From contig CM041465.1 in the NCBI GenBank assembly GCA_023213395.1, positions 34,355,741 to 34,419,740 on the forward strand: 64,000 bases of DNA, read 5' to 3'. This document shows positions 43,243 to 55,439 of this stretch, in pieces; position 1 is the stretch's first letter, and each line of letters opens with the position of its first letter. A program made the position numbers and the translations under genes. The stretch is from Cycas panzhihuaensis. Its lineage: Eukaryota > Cycadophyta. The notes under the pieces were generated by a model. That model worked only from the letters and a program-made list of their open reading frames with translations, did not search any database and was not told where the DNA came from.

Positions 43243-43787
43243 TGAAAAGAGTAGATCTATCCTTCATCTCTATGTACTAAACACAAAGGAAAATATGGTA
43301 GTAAGAGAGACTTGAGAGAAAGAGAGTAGCTCTCACTAAATGGGGAGGTAAGAATGAACCTCCTCCATTGATCCTTTACTTTTATATTGAGAGAGGGAAC
43401 ATTAGAGTTAGGTGAAATGAAATTATACATAATATATATGAAGGTTCATTTCACTTAAGTAATCTAATTTAAAGTTCACTTAAGACCCTTTTTAGAAATA
43501 ATTAACTAATGTAATGGACTTATGACATTAACCTATTTCAATCTCATCCTTAATCGTATAAGGTCATTTCATCATATTTTATTCTATCCTATGAGGTCTT
43601 CATTTGAGCCTCTTACAAAGCAAACTACTATGATACTTTTGTGGGAAAATCTCATGGGGAAGAAAACACATAGACTTTCTACTCTACTAACTTTGCTTAG
43701 GTGGCTCTTTAAATGAAGCTAGATAGCCAATCGATATAATGAATTTTGTAGCTAAAATCTATTGAGTCTCCACATACCATTTGGTCA
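43243..43787 (-). repeat. 3' LTR of Co-M2
   Basis: 545 bp; plus strand TGAAAAGAGTAGATC...TTTGGTCA. Its first ~290 bp align with 63706-64000. tcccccatactc (43788-43799) beside it is the reverse complement of the polypurine tract. Confidence 0.9.
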
Positions 43788-43799
43788 TCCCCCATACTC
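43788..43799 (-). other. polypurine tract of Co-M2
   Basis: Minus strand GAGTATGGGGGA directly before the LTR start TGACC. Confidence 0.85.
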
Positions 43800-43859
43800 T
43801 TTTGGGTTTTCATAAGTTTTGATTTTTCAAAATGATATAACCCTTATCCTTTTGCACCC

Positions 43860-44526
43860 ATAAGGGGTTTTCATGAATGGAATAGAGTAGAGACTTACTG
43901 TTGCACTCTCATCCTATAAGGGGTTTTCACTAATGAGACAGAGTATGATGGTCCTTTTTTCATCTCCTTAATTAGTTGGAGATTGAGGCCCTAAGGTTGA
44001 GTTGCCTTTAGAACTATTTAAACTTCATCTTCTTCAATGGTTTGGTGAAGATATCAGCCACTTGATCTACTATGGGGTAGTACTCTAGTTAAATTATGCC
44101 ATCATGAACTAGTTCTCTAATCCTATGGACTTTTATACTTATATGTTTAGTATAATAAAGAAATACAAGATTTTTAGCCATTTAGATTGTAGATTTATTA
44201 TCTATATATAAGCTAGTAGAGCTTGTTTAGGTGGCATTCAATATATTCAATAATTTTCTAAGCCATATCACCTCTTTGCTTATTTCAGAAGAAGCAATAT
44301 ATTTTACTTCAGTAGTTAAGTTAGCAACTATCTTCTACTATCTAGATCTCTATGATATTGGTACTATTCTAAGAAATGTTGCATACCTAGATGTAGATCT
44401 TCTTATATCTTTATCTCTAGCAAAGTCTAAGTCTATGTATGTATAAAGTTTAAATTCTACATTAGATTCATATAATAGACCATATTTGTTGGTCATCTTT
44501 AGGTACCTCAACACTTGTATTACAGC
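43860..44526 (-). pseudogene. pol: copia RNase H (Co-M2)
   Basis: On the minus strand: VLRYLKMTNKYGLLYESNV, then a D-L-D-F-A segment near 44440 (first Asp), D-K-S-T-I near 44190 and T-K-H-I-S-I-K near 44150. DQVADIFTKPLKKMKFK near 44060-44010 is the standard copia C-terminus. Several stops. Confidence 0.85.
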
Positions 44527-45470
44527 TTACCAGTGATTTTTTTTAGGATTTATTATGAATCTTACAAGAATATTGATAGAGTGTGCAATATATAGCTTTG
44601 TGTTAGTAGTATAGATGAGACTACCTACAAGTTTCCTGTAGAGTGTTACATCTACCCCCCTAATGTCACCATCAGCTGAGAGTTTAACATTCAGTTCCAT
44701 AGGTGTAGCCACTGGTTGAGCACCTTCCAACTAAAATTTTATCAGAAGATCATTAATATATTTCTCTTGGGAGAGAGATTTTGCCATTCTTTTGAGTTAC
44801 TTTAATTCTCAAGTAACATTTCATCAACTCGAGGTCAGACAATTCAAAAATTTTAGCAAGGTCCTTCTTCAGTTGGTTGATTACCTATTCATTATTCCAT
44901 ATTATTAGTATATCAACTATAAAGATTAAGAGGTAAGTGACTTTATCATTTTGGCACTTGATGAATAGTGTTACATCAATATCTTGATAGTCACAAACCT
45001 CATATCTAAGTTACCTTATTCTTTTAGACAACTTGGTAAACCAAGTACGAGGGGCTTGTTTTAGGCTGTACAAGGACTTCCTGAGCCTATAAACCTTATG
45101 CTCATGACCAATAATCTCATATCCTTCTAGTTGAGCCATGTAAAGTTTTTCTTTAAGGTCCCCATTGAGAAATAGAGTTTTAACATCAAGTTGGTGGAGT
45201 TTTCAACCCTGTTGAGCAACCAAGGCTTTAAGAGTTCTGATTGTAGGCCACTTAGTTATAGGAGCAAAGATTTTACTATAGTTTATGCCTTTGTTTTGCA
45301 TGAACCCTTTTTCTACCAACCTCACCTTATGTTTTTTTAGGGTGCCATCTTATCTGTACTTATTTTTTAACACCCATTTGTTTTAAACTACCTTTCTTCC
45401 AAGTGGTAGATCAACAAGCTCCCATGTACCGTTCCTGATAAGAGATTAGTACTCTTCGTTTATGGAATTT
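44527..45470 (-). pseudogene. pol: copia reverse transcriptase (Co-M2)
   Basis: Reading down the minus strand from 45470: an E-E-Y/W-x-L-I region, a W-L-L-N-R...[10 protein letters not shown] block near 45210-45170 (catalytic region altered), L-V-L-G-L-P-S-C-L near 45060 and a L-I-Y segment near 44920 at the active-site position (Y-x-D-D not intact). MEGAQPVATPMELNVKLSAD at 44730-44670 and LVGSLIYTTNTKLYIAHSI near 44630-44575 follow. Heavily mutated and frameshifted. Confidence 0.85.
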
Positions 45471-45949
45471 ATCCAAGCTATATACTTTATAGCTTCTTGG
45501 TATGTTAAGGGCTCTTTATTAAGAGTAAGATGCACTTCTGCCAGTTCAAGCTCAACAAAAAGTGATTTATGCATCCTTATTGTATGGGCACTTTTAATGC
45601 TAGTTTTGCTACCTCATCTGATTGCATGTCCTTATGTAGTTGGTAGACTTCATAAAAACCTCAAGTTGGGAATGAGGTTTTCATTTCCATAGCTTCTTGG
45701 TCTTTGTTTTGATCCTAAAAAGGATTATGTGAAATGTTTGGCATGAAGGAAGTTGACGATGCTGGAGAAGATGGGTCATCTACTGATATTGGAGAAGGTG
45801 GTCCTTCTTCTATGGCGTTACCTTTGTCAACTTGGCTATTTTCAAATGATGGTGCTGGATGTACACACATTGGCTAAGAGTCATAGCTTATATCCTTTAG
45901 GGCTCTACTTTCATATTTTAATATTTTGAAAAACTGTTGAGCATCTCAT

Positions 45950-46735
45950 TCCCTAAATTTTGGAATCTGGATATCAAATATAATAACATCATTAAATCAG
46001 TATGAAGGCATCTTAGAGTCAAGTCTAAGCAATTGATCTTCGGTCTCCAAAAAGATAATATCTCTACTGATGATGATTTTGTGATGTGAATGTAGAAAAA
46101 CCTTGTATCCCTTTTTGTCTATAGGGTATCTAACAAAGATACCTTTGAGGGCTCTATCTTAGAGCTTGTTTATGTGTTCCTCTAGAATATGAGCATAACA
46201 AGTAGAGCCAAACATTTTGAAGTGAGAGATAGAGGGGGTTTATACATACCACATTTCATATGGAGAGGGACTGAGCTTGGAGGGACTAATAGTGTTAATA
46301 CAATATACAACGATCTAGATAGCCTCAGCCCAAAGATATATAGGGACATTCTTATATACCAGCATAGCACAAGCTATGTTCATGATGGTCCTATTCATGC
46401 ACTCAATAACTCTATTTTACTACGGTGTATCTGCAATAGTGGTCTGATGTCTAATTCCATGGTGATGTAGGTACAATTTAAACTCATTTGAGGTGTACTC
46501 ACCATCATTATCAGTCCTCGGTATTTTGATCTTGAATCCATATTCATTTTCCACGTGGGCCTTGAAAGCTTAAAATATAGAAAAAGCTTCATCTTTCTTT
46601 GTAAGAAAAGCAATCAATACTTTCTTGGTAAAATCATCAATGAAAGTAATATAGTACCATTTCCATTTAAGAGAAAGGATGGGCATAAGACCCCATATAT
46701 CTAAGTGTACAAGCTATAAAGGTTGGCTAGATTTC
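45950..46735 (-). pseudogene. pol: copia integrase (Co-M2)
   Basis: Minus strand core: L-V-H-L-D-I-W-G-L near 46710 (first Asp), YYITFIDDFTKKVLIAFLTKKD near 46650-46590 and RTDNDGEYTSNEFKLYLHHHGI near 46530-46460 (second Asp). R-V-I-E-C-M-N-R-T-I-M near 46405-46375 holds the catalytic Glu. MFGSTCYAHILEEHINKL near 46215-46165 and GYKVFLHSHHKIIISRDIIF near 46110-46050 follow. The triad is preserved but stops interrupt. Confidence 0.88.
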
Positions 46736-46737
46736 CA

Positions 46738-47340
46738 CTAACTATGAGGAAAGGGTTGTTTTTGAGATTTGGCAATGATATATGCTTTGCATTTGAAGGG
46801 CTTAGAGGAGAGCCTAGGCATACTAGGAAGAGTGGTATGTAGTTCTCTTAAATGGTCAATTTTGATATGACCCATATGAGCATGCCATAGGGCCACTTTA
46901 GACAACTTTTGAGGAGTTAGAGTTGTGGTAAAAGAAGAGTCATCATCAACAAAGTTAACTTCAGAGGATGGTGAGCCAGTTAGGTGAAAAGGTTTGCCAT
47001 TAAGAATTCTGGTCATAACCATATTATTTGAAGGAGGCTGAATGACATAGAGAGTTTGATTATTTATAATTACACTTAGATCAAATCCATGAGAGACAAG
47101 GGTAGATAAGGAGATCAGGTTTTTCTTTAGAGTAAGAATATATAAAATATTAATAAGGGTAAAATTTGGAAGGCTTGGGAGTTTTAGGACAATGGTTCTA
47201 AGTCGTTCGATTGGCTGAGATGATTTGTTAGCCATGTGTACAACACCACAAACATCAAAGTCAAAATCTTGAAAGAACTAGAGATGACAAGTCATATGTT
47301 GTATTACTCAAGTATCCATGATCTAAAATGAAGTATTTTA
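46738..47340 (-). pseudogene. pol: copia protease C-terminus and pre-integrase finger (Co-M2)
   Basis: Open from 47235 to 46738 on the minus strand (165 codons). The protease end LINILYILTLKKNLISLSTL precedes a variable loop, then the pre-integrase domain LWHAHMGHIKIDHLRELH near 46900-46845 (His pair) and C-K-A-Y-I-I-A-K-S-Q-K-Q-P-F near 46785-46745 (second Cys of the HHCC finger lost). It leads straight into the integrase core. Confidence 0.88.
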
Positions 47341-47579
47341 GGTAGTACTATTTACAATTCCAAGTAGTGAAGGCAAAAGTGAATAAGTAAAGCCACAATA
47401 AGCCTAAATATACTTAGTGGATCTATGAACAACATTTGATGAAGTGGTCCCAATTCTTTAAAGATGTGTATGAGCAAATTGCATTCCACCAAAAGCATCT
47501 TTAAAAGAAGTATTATCAATATTATATGTACCATGGCATTATTAATAGCTTGGTAGTTTGTTGGTAGCAGTTCTATAAT

Positions 47580-47633
47580 TTTTGGTATAGTGTCTTTTCC
47601 TATGACACCTTTGGCATAGAATTATTTTATTTC
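47580..47633 (-). pseudogene. zinc knuckle of Co-M2, directly beside the Gy-G insertion
   Basis: Minus strand reads L-C-Q-R-C-H-R-K-R-H-Y-T-K-N-Y: C-x2-C-x4-H-x4-C with the last Cys now Tyr. Gy-G was inserted a few codons upstream, separating it from gag at 60781. Confidence 0.8.
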
Positions 47634-47638
47634 CAATC
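47634..47638. repeat. target-site duplication of Gy-G, left copy (caatc)
   Basis: caatc at 47634-47638 and caatc at 60776-60780, directly flanking the two LTRs. Removing Gy-G plus one copy restores a continuous Co-M2 sequence. Confidence 0.93.
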
Positions 47639-50170
47639 TGTTTCCCGGCTTCCGGGAATGGATACGGAATCAAACTCGAGGTAAGTGCGGTATGTCTCTA
47701 GCATTATCATCACTTTTATGTCTTGATTATGCCTTACATATTTGCATGCGTATGACTTTGTGGCGGCACGGTCGTCGTCCACACCTATGTTTAGCCTATG
47801 ACGACTATAGCAGGGGCACACTCTTAGCGAGTGTGGCACCACAGTGACCGTATTACTTCGCATCGCCCTCCTCTCTCCTGGACCCACCGGGTTTCGCCAC
47901 CTCCACCGTGTGATGTCTCATCGTCGCTTGGTTAGCTTGCCACCTCATTTGGGGGCCTATTTACGCTCCGTGGGCCGTTTCTTGGCTTGTTTGCTCCGGG
48001 TGGGTGTTTTAGTTGTCCTTTAGCCTTTTCGGCCGTTTGCCCCGACTGGACGGTGGGCGGGCCCCATTTGTGTCTCTGGTGCATCTGCCGTAATCTTGGC
48101 AGTCTGGCGTGATCTTGTGATGCCATTGGAATTTTGATCTGCATTTGGAATATTCGTGATCAGCTAAAATTTCCGTGACGACTGTCTTCTGTTTTTAAAA
48201 TCCGGCGTAGTGGATTTCGCATTGTGCGAAGCGCCACGTGGTTTCGCCTTTTCCCTTCGGTAGTGCCCTATTCGCGTACTTTAGGGTTTTGCTTTAGTAC
48301 TTAAGCATCTTTTGGGACCTTTTTGGATCTTTTACTCACTTTTGGAAGTTACTCTCGAAAACTCTCTCTTGCTCTGCTGCTTTCTGCTTTCTGCTTTTCT
48401 TCTTTAGGACTGCACTCTTCATCTGACCTTGACTCTCCTTGCTCGGTTGAGACATTCTCTCAACCCCTCAGCGCCTTGGAGGGCTCCTTTGAAGTGGTTT
48501 CTAGCGGTCTCTATCCAGGCGATCCATGAGCCCCACGTTTGCAGTGTTCTCCATCATACCGTAGCGGGGCCTCAAACACCTCTGCTCCGGATCCGGGTAC
48601 ATTTTTCCGGCCCTCCTTCATTGTCCTTTGGTGAGGCAAGCCCTTGCCTCTTCCTCCCAGTACTCTTTACTTTTGTTAAGTTCTTTGCAATATTCTTGCT
48701 CCGACTCATTTGTTCATGTTTGTTGCTTGAAGTTTGATCCTCTTTCCTTTGTGAGGGCTATTTGCTCCACTTTCTCTTGCCTCTTACTGCGTTTCTTTGT
48801 CTGCAGTGGCGTGAGGGTGCATAGGCTTTGGAGAGGAGGCTGGGTGGATTAGTACCACCTTCCACGCTCCCAAGTGGCTCCAAGCCCTCAAAGCTTCCCT
48901 CTCGCCTCATGTTGCTCTTGGCCATCTAAACAAGGGTTTAGAGACTCAGGTGGTGCCCAAACCAGTGACATCACGAGTTGCGCTGATTTGGGACCCTGCT
49001 CAGTTTGGGAATCATTCGTAGTTCTCAACTACCATTCGTGGCTTTGCCTTTGCTCCCGGTTACGGTTTGCTCCCGTAGCATCCGGTTCCCGTGGGTGTCT
49101 TTGGGTCTTTCTTGCCCCTTCTTGCGGTAGTTTTCCGGCCTTGAGTCTTGACTTTCTCCTCACGCCTGTGGCTCTTGGGAGAGGTTTGGGCACCATCTGC
49201 GGGCGGTAGGCCACTCAGGAGCTTACCTTGTTGTTTCCTTTCATTTGGATCGTTCTTCTTTGGTATTTTCCTTATTGGACTAACATTGATGCATGTACAT
49301 TTAGACTCTCGTTTATGTTGTTAGACATATATTGCTAGATCTTTGTGTTGCATATAGGTGTCTCCCCTCGGCAGGAGGGAGACCTTTGTTGCTTACAGGT
49401 ACTCGGGACGCGCGGAGAACGTTGCCGGTTGCCCCTTCCACCTGAAGCGTCCCTTGCATGTGTCATATTTTATGCTATCTCATTTGCTAGTTAGCGTTTC
49501 TTTCCTTCCTTGATTATCGCATTTACTTTTCCCGGGAAGGTAAGGAACTCCCCCTTCGCTTGCCGCTACATTTCATATCCCAGATGCAGCTGAGTGGTTG
49601 GGTGCTCCTCAGGAAGGCTCGCCATCTCTCACGCTTCGGCCCGGTGCACGCTTTGTCCCCTTCGCACCTTGCTTTTTACCTTTTATTCCTTTCCTAGTAA
49701 TTAGAGCATCGAAGATTAAAAGGGAAAATTGCCTTTGTATTAGTTTGCAATTTGTTTGCCTTGTTGCATGTACTTTTGTTATTCGTAGGAAAGGTTGTAG
49801 GAGTCTTCTTCTCCCTTACCCTTCCTCCCTCTTCCTTAGCCTTGGCTCTTGCTTCGCATCGCTCGTATACGGTTAGTTTGCATAGGATTGTTCTTGGCCT
49901 ATCCTTGTTAGGTTCTTTCTCTCTCCCTTGGCCACCCAAGGGTGGGAGGGCCTACTCCAGTCAACGGGATTAGTCCTCGTATCTTCGCCCTTCGCTCAAG
50001 GTGGTGAAGGGTCACCCAAGAGTAGCCATACTCCATTGCGGATCCGAACTCGCGCTCCGGCGCGGGCGCCTGCGTGGTAGTTGCTTGCCTTGTAGGTTCC
50101 ACTTCCTCTGGTTTCGTCACCATCTCTCCCCGCCTATCGATCGGTGGTTTATCCGTAGCGGTAGCGTCCA
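47639..50170 (+). repeat. 5' LTR of Gy-G (2532 bp)
   Basis: TGTTTCCCGG...GCGTCCA. Very similar to 58236-60775, with most differences small indels or changes in C-rich sites. G-box CACGTG at 48235-48240. Confidence 0.95.
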
Positions 50171-50425
50171 CGGGCGACCATCTTGGGGCCCGATAAAGGG
50201 AGCTAGTCTCGCTCTCTTGGTTGGTTTCGCTACTCTGTGTGATCCTTTCTATACTGTCTTGACCTCCACGTTGGGCGGCCCCAACGCGTGTTATACCATT
50301 CCTTCTCTTTTCGGCATCGTTGGCCGACCTTGCATCTTGCCGTTTCTCTCGTCGTTTGCGGTCTACCCCCTTTGTTAGAAGACCCCGAGTATAGCCTTCT
50401 TGCCTCGTCGGATCCTGATCCGACT
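50171..50425 (+). other. 5' leader of Gy-G with possible primer site
   Basis: A TGGGGCCCG near 50184-50192 sits where a primer-binding site is expected and resembles the TGGCGCCCG start used by many gypsy elements, but I cannot name the tRNA. No coding sequence. Confidence 0.4.
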
Positions 50426-52050
50426 ATGGAAGGGTACTCTTCCGATTGGACCTATCCCGCTTCGGTTATGGAAACCCAAGCTCTTCCTTACATCATTTGA
50501 GTCCACCCAAGAGGGTGGCGACTCCTTTTACTACCCGATCTATCAACACCTTTCTTGTGCTCCCCATCCCTCTACCCACGCCTGTAGAGGATCCGTTCCT
50601 CCCGAGGATTGCCACGCGATGGCGATTTTATGAGGAACCTTGGATGGACATGCCTTGTTCGAGGTCCCGATCACCTCTTATGGGTATGTGGGGACTCCTC
50701 ACTGTTGGCGTGCTTGAGGCTCTTGACGGATGCGGCGTGCGGCATGCTCTCAACCACGTCCGAATGGCTTGAGGGTGTCTGCGCAGGGAGCCTCTTCCTC
50801 CTCTGCTCTTCCCCTCACGCTTCATCCTCGTCGCCTTTCTGTGACAACAAGCCCTTTCGTGCCTCTGGCGTCGCCCCATTCGTTTCTGCAATGGGGGCAC
50901 GTGTGGCACCTTCCATCCCTTATCAAGGCCCTAATGCCTTAAGGCCTTCTCACGCGGTGTGTGTCCCTCAACCGGGGGTTAGCATACCGTTCGATCCAAC
51001 TAATGTTAGTCTCCCAATCGGCACATGCGCTCCTAGTAGGCCTAGTCGCCTGCTAGCCTTCCAGTACTTGATCGGGTGGGATTCGTTCCCACGCATCCTC
51101 CAACCAGTAGCGTTGGTGCTTCTTTCTCGTTCCCCGGTATACTTCTCAACCTTGGGGGCGGGGTAGGAAGCCGTCTTCTGTTTATGGGGTGGATCCGCTA
51201 CACCCATACGGAATGGCCCCACCTACGGGTGGCCGTATGGGCGAGAACGATTCGCATCCCTCTTGTCCGCCATCCAATGCGGTTCCATCCGTTGTGCCTT
51301 CGAGAATCGACTCCCTTCAGGCGCCCTTTTTCCGCCCCTTGTCGTGAGGGTGGTTCCTCAGGAGGATGGGTGTCCTACCCCATCCAGCTCCTTGCGCGCC
51401 ACCTACCGATGTTCGTTGATCCTACGGTTCGTGCAAGGCGCGCCTTCGTGGACTTTAGGTCAACCCCTCTCTCGGTTGAGGCGTTGCGAACCAACTTGCG
51501 CCTCATCCTCCCGAAGTTCCTAGATTCGATGGGACTTCGTCATGAGACCCGTGAACATGTCCGTAGTTTCTACATGGCATGCATCGATTCTTGGGCTTAC
51601 GACCATATTTTGATGAAACTCTTTCCTCGATCCTTGCGGTGGCGCCCTTAAATGGTTTTATCGTCTCCACCTTTTCGATCTATTCATTCCGGAATTGGTG
51701 GGCGAGTTCATCAATTACTTTGATGTAGCTTCGCCCATTCGAGGCGGGATGAAATCCCTTCTCTCGCTCAAACAAGGTCACGATGAGATGAATCGTGACT
51801 TTGTGCGGCGATTCCACGATCACCTTCACTCCACCAAGGCGACTTTGCGAGGAGGCTGAGCGGGACTGTTGTCAATGCACTTCGTCCGAAGTCCGTGGAA
51901 GTCCTCAAGATGGGGCGACCACGTGTGATTCCGATCGCCAAGTGCTTGGCGTTGGAGGCTATTGAGATCCAAGTCGGTCTCAAGAAACCTCTTAAGCCCT
52001 CACTGGCAGTGAGGCACCACCCCTACCAAAGACACTAAACCTTCTCGGTA
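50426..52050 (+). pseudogene. gag: gypsy gag (Gy-G)
   Basis: First plausible ATG at 50426 (MEGYSSDWTYP). The N-terminal half is in broken frames with no family match. The capsid-like core lies at about 51390-52010: FVDPTVRARRAFVDFRSTPL, SFYMACIDSWAYDHI, then in the next frame LFDLFIPELVGEFINYFDVA and SLLSLKQGHDEMNRDFVRRF (about 51745-51812), which fits the gypsy Gag pattern (L-x-Q...E-x-x-x-D-F-x-x-R-F). At least four frameshifts. Confidence 0.75.
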
Positions 52051-52869
52051 CGCGGTCTTCCTCTCATCCTCCGAGAGGACCTTAGATCCCCTCACCTCGG
52101 TATACGCTCGTTCGGCGTCACGATGAAGGAGCTCAAGCTTCAAGGTCCTTCGTCTCCTACTTCAAACAAACAAGTCCAACAAACTACCCAAGCTCCTCTT
52201 CCCGGGGAATGGGAGCGCCCGATCCTCAGCGAGAAGGTCAGGCCCTCGCTTGAGAAAGTGGTGTTCCATTCATGGGGATTGCTTCCATGACGATTCACGT
52301 TGTAGGGCCCGGCATCCAAAGGATGCCCTCGACGCGATTCCTCTCCCAAGCGGGCCTCAAGGCCTAATCTAGACCAACCTGGTTCACAAGGATCCGTTCC
52401 TAAACATGGGGAGCGTGATCGCAACCCCAAACCAAGAACAACCGTAGCAGGGAAGATCACACGATCCCCGCCCTTCCGCGACAAGGGAAAGGCGCGAACT
52501 CTTCTTCCTCTTCTCGTTCTCTGGCCGTACTCGTCGCCTTCACGACCGGAATAGGGAAGAAGGTGATTCGATTTGAAGCAACTCAGGCTTTCGCCCTTAC
52601 GCGATCTCAAGCTGCTAAGGAAGCGGCGGGGCTGCCGGTTCTTAGTTCCTTGATCCCCTTAGGAGACCCTTCCTCGAAATCCCTCTTTCCCCAAGGCTAT
52701 TCACATGTGCGGGTCGTTCACGACTTTCGAAGGGCACTTACAACCCATCGGGAAGGGTAAACCCTTCTCCGTCGTGGGCGAGCTCCATCTGATCATTGCG
52801 GGGAATGTCCTTGATGGGCGTTCGAGGAGTTGTCGAGCAGCGGGCCCTCCTCTGGAAGCTTTAGGATCG
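52051..52869 (+). other. gag-protease linker (Gy-G)
   Basis: Degenerate coding-like sequence without a recognised domain: Pro/Ser/Arg-rich in several frames, no zinc knuckle seen. A G-x-L-x-P-I-G-K-G piece near 52715-52750 precedes protease. Confidence 0.5.
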
Positions 52870-53290
52870 GGAGATGTGCCTATCCACGCTTTGGGCGTCG
52901 CCCAGTGGCGGACCCACTATTTCCTTCGATCCTAAGGATCTTCCTCCATGGGTGAGCAGGAGCGTCGGTGGAACTTCCCATTCACCATCACGATCGTCGC
53001 TGATTGTACCCTCAGAAGAGCTGTTGTACAGCGGCTCTTACATCGATGCCATGCCCTTGCGTGTTATGCAAGAGCTTGGTATCTCATATGGAACTTGGTT
53101 CCTGGCGATGCCAGTATGGCGGTGGCGAGAAGACCCCTCTCGGATGCATCGCGATCAGCTCACCCTTGGGGGCAAAGCCGTTCTTCTTGATGTTGTAGTC
53201 CTCGGCGTTGGCGTGGATTACAACCTCCTTCAGGTCACCCATGGCTCGACCAAATGGGAGCCGTGTGTTCGACCCTTTGGGGCGACTTAA
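52870..53290 (+). pseudogene. pol: gypsy aspartic protease (Gy-G)
   Basis: One open frame 52874-53290: P-T-I-S-F-D-P-K-D-L, a spacer, then EELLYSGSYIDAMPLRVMQELGI near 53010-53080. That matches the retropepsin V-D-x-G-S-x-x-D-(I/V)-x-P pattern with the catalytic Asp now Tyr. LTLGGKAVLLDVVVLGVGVDYNLL near 53160-53230 would be the flap and second strand. After a frameshift, GRLKFVHDGRMRVVPVHALF (53283-53342) matches the K-F-x-H-x-G end typical of Tat-type proteases. Confidence 0.75.
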
Positions 53291-54089
53291 ATTCGTCCAT
53301 GACGGACGAATGAGAGTGGTTCCCGTGCACGCCCTTTTTCCAAACAAACTCGTTATGCCAATTCGGCAAACCAAGGTTCACCCACTCACGCCTCGGCTTG
53401 TTCAATTGGTATACCCAATCCGTCGGAAGAAGATCCCACATCTTCCCTTCCTAGTCTCAAGCGTTTTGCCCCTATTGGCGTCGGAAGTTATGGGTACCTT
53501 GCCCGTTCGTGATGATGAATCGCTTGCGGAGACGAGGTTGTCTCCACCCATTTCTTTCCTTGGCCAATAGGTCGTACTGTCTCGCTCTAGACCCTCGTTT
53601 GGAACCTCTCTCGTTGGTGAGACTAGCCCCGTGCGTGTCACACACCATCGCTCGTCTTGACACTTGCCCGTCGGTTCTTCTTTTCATTACCCTCCGCGGT
53701 GATGGTTTTGAGGTGCCTTTCGCTCCTCTCGAGGAGCCTCTTTCTGGTTTTCCTTGGTTCCATGAAAGAGTTGAGCGACCGATGATCACCACGGTCCCGT
53801 TGCTCCTTTCCTTCGGTAGCTTCTTCTACTCGAAATAGGGTCATCCATGGGTGGACTATTTCGAGGATGATGAAGCCCTATTTGGAAACACTGGCGGGCC
53901 TTGCACCTAATCGCCTTACGGTCACCAGGCTCGGTCACCGGAAGATCCTTGCGATCGGATCCACGCTCGTGATCCGATCCCTCTCCTATTCCTCCTCCTC
54001 CCGTTGATCTTGCCCCTCTTCACTTTGAAGAGGGCAATGCCATGTGCATGGGGGAATTCAAGGCGTAGTCTTGGCCCGCAAGGTCATTA
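53291..54089 (+). other. protease-RT linker (Gy-G)
   Basis: Coding-like but without recognised domain. Long linkers here are common in Tat elements. Frames change repeatedly. Confidence 0.5.
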
Positions 54090-54914
54090 GGGTTGGGCGG
54101 AATGCTCTCTGATGAGATTAGGGAATATTCCCTTACATTCCGAGAATTTCGAGACATTTTCGGCGTGGGATTATCTTGACATGAAGGGAATCGACCCTCG
54201 ATTGTCACCCATAACCTCACCACCCTTCACGGCGCCCGTCACATGCGCGGAAGCGGCGTCCTCTTCACCGAAGCTCTGCCGTCGAGATGGAGGTTGAAAA
54301 GCTTACGGATCTTTGAGCTTGTTACTTCTATTGATTACCCTAAGTGGGTCTCTAATATTGTTCCGTTGCCAAAAGAGCGGGGCAATCCGCATATCTTGTC
54401 GATTTCCGATATCAACAACGCTTGTCCTAAGGACAATTTCCGCTACCCTTCTTAGATCAAATCATTGATCGCTTGGCCGGATTCAGTGATGTCCTTAATG
54501 GACTTCTCGGTTACAACCAAATTGATTTCCCAAGACCGCCATAAGGCGGCCTTCACTACTCCTGAGGTACCTTCGCCTAAGGCGATGCCCTTTGGCCTTA
54601 AAATCACGGGTGCTACATATCAAAGAGCCATGCACTTCATCTTCCACGATCTCATCAGCGACACGTTGGAGGTCTTCATGGACGATATGATGGGTCTTTC
54701 TCGGCGTGAGCCCATCACCCTTGAGCTTGCGTGCCATCTTCTCACGATCTGCGAGTATCACGTCGATCTTAATCGCTCAAATGTGTGTTTGCCGTCACCG
54801 GGTAAACTCCTTGGGTTCCTTGTATCCAAACAAGGAATTCGGATCGACCACAAAGTCGAGGCGATCCTCGACATCCGCCTCCTAGAACTCAGCGGCGGAT
54901 CAAGTCGTTTCTAG
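54090..54914 (+). pseudogene. pol: gypsy reverse transcriptase (Gy-G)
   Basis: NFETFSAWDYLDMKGIDPRL (54142-54201), KWVSNIVPLPKERGNPHILS (54342-54401; the P-K-K-x-G-x-x-R block), DINNACPKDNFRYPS (54411-54455, Tat-like), a SLMDFSV segment near 54493 (first catalytic region), PSPKAMPFGLKITGATYQRAMH (54567-54632) and the active site VFMDDMMG (54673-54696). LGFLVSKQGIRIDHKVEAI (54810-54866) closes the domain. 54465-54914 is open for 149 codons. Frameshifts upstream inactivate it. Confidence 0.93.
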
Positions 54915-55410
54915 GTAGGCTCGGTTTCCTTAGGCGCTTCTGGCGACTTGTGAATGCTAAACCCCTTACGAACTTTGTTGAAGAGGAGCTCCTTTTGCAC
55001 AGTCGACAAGACCCAAAGGCCTTGAAGGACTCGAGGAAGCCACGGCCCGCTCCTACGTTGGCGCCTCCCAGGTTGATAGGCCCTTCGTTTTGTATACCTC
55101 GATGATGAGTCCTTGGGCGCTATGCTCGCTCGGGAGGATGACTCAGGCCCGAGAGAGCTATATACTTCATCGATCGTACCCTTGTGGCTGCCGATTTAAC
55201 TATTCCCCTACAGGAAGGAATGTCTCTCCTTGGTCTCTGTGACCAAGAAGTTTAGGCATTACTTGCTCTAATACTACCAAGGTGATCATTCAATCAGATC
55301 CCTTGAGATACTTACTAACTCGTTCGGACTTGACGGTAGGGTCGGTCGTTGAATGTCCTACTCCAAGAATTTGATCTCCTTATCGTTAACAGGAAATCAA
55401 AGAAGGGCAT
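54915..55410 (+). pseudogene. pol: ordinary gypsy RNase H (Gy-G)
   Basis: Pieces in several frames: FLGRLGFLRRFW (54911-54943), P-F-V-L-Y-T-S near 55081-55100, a L-G-A-M-L-A-R-E-D segment near 55110-55140 and VTKKFRHYLL near 55238-55270. L-T-N-S-F-G-L-D-G-R-V-G-R near 55310-55350 matches the T-R-P-x-L-x-G-R-x-x-R-W block. It sits between RT and integrase, the standard gypsy place, so the element has two RNase H domains. Confidence 0.85.
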
Positions 55411-55439
55411 GATAGTGGTAGAGCAACTTCAGAACACCC

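Noticed and set aside
50609-51166. 185-codon open frame in Gy-G as an independent gene
   Set aside because: It is one of several overlapping frames in the N-terminal gag region; no domain, and no start context separating it from gag.
52140-52610. Minus-strand 156-codon frame in the gag-protease linker
   Set aside because: Antisense of coding-like GC-rich sequence; composition (Arg/Gly/Ser) is that expected of a shadow, and no domain is seen.
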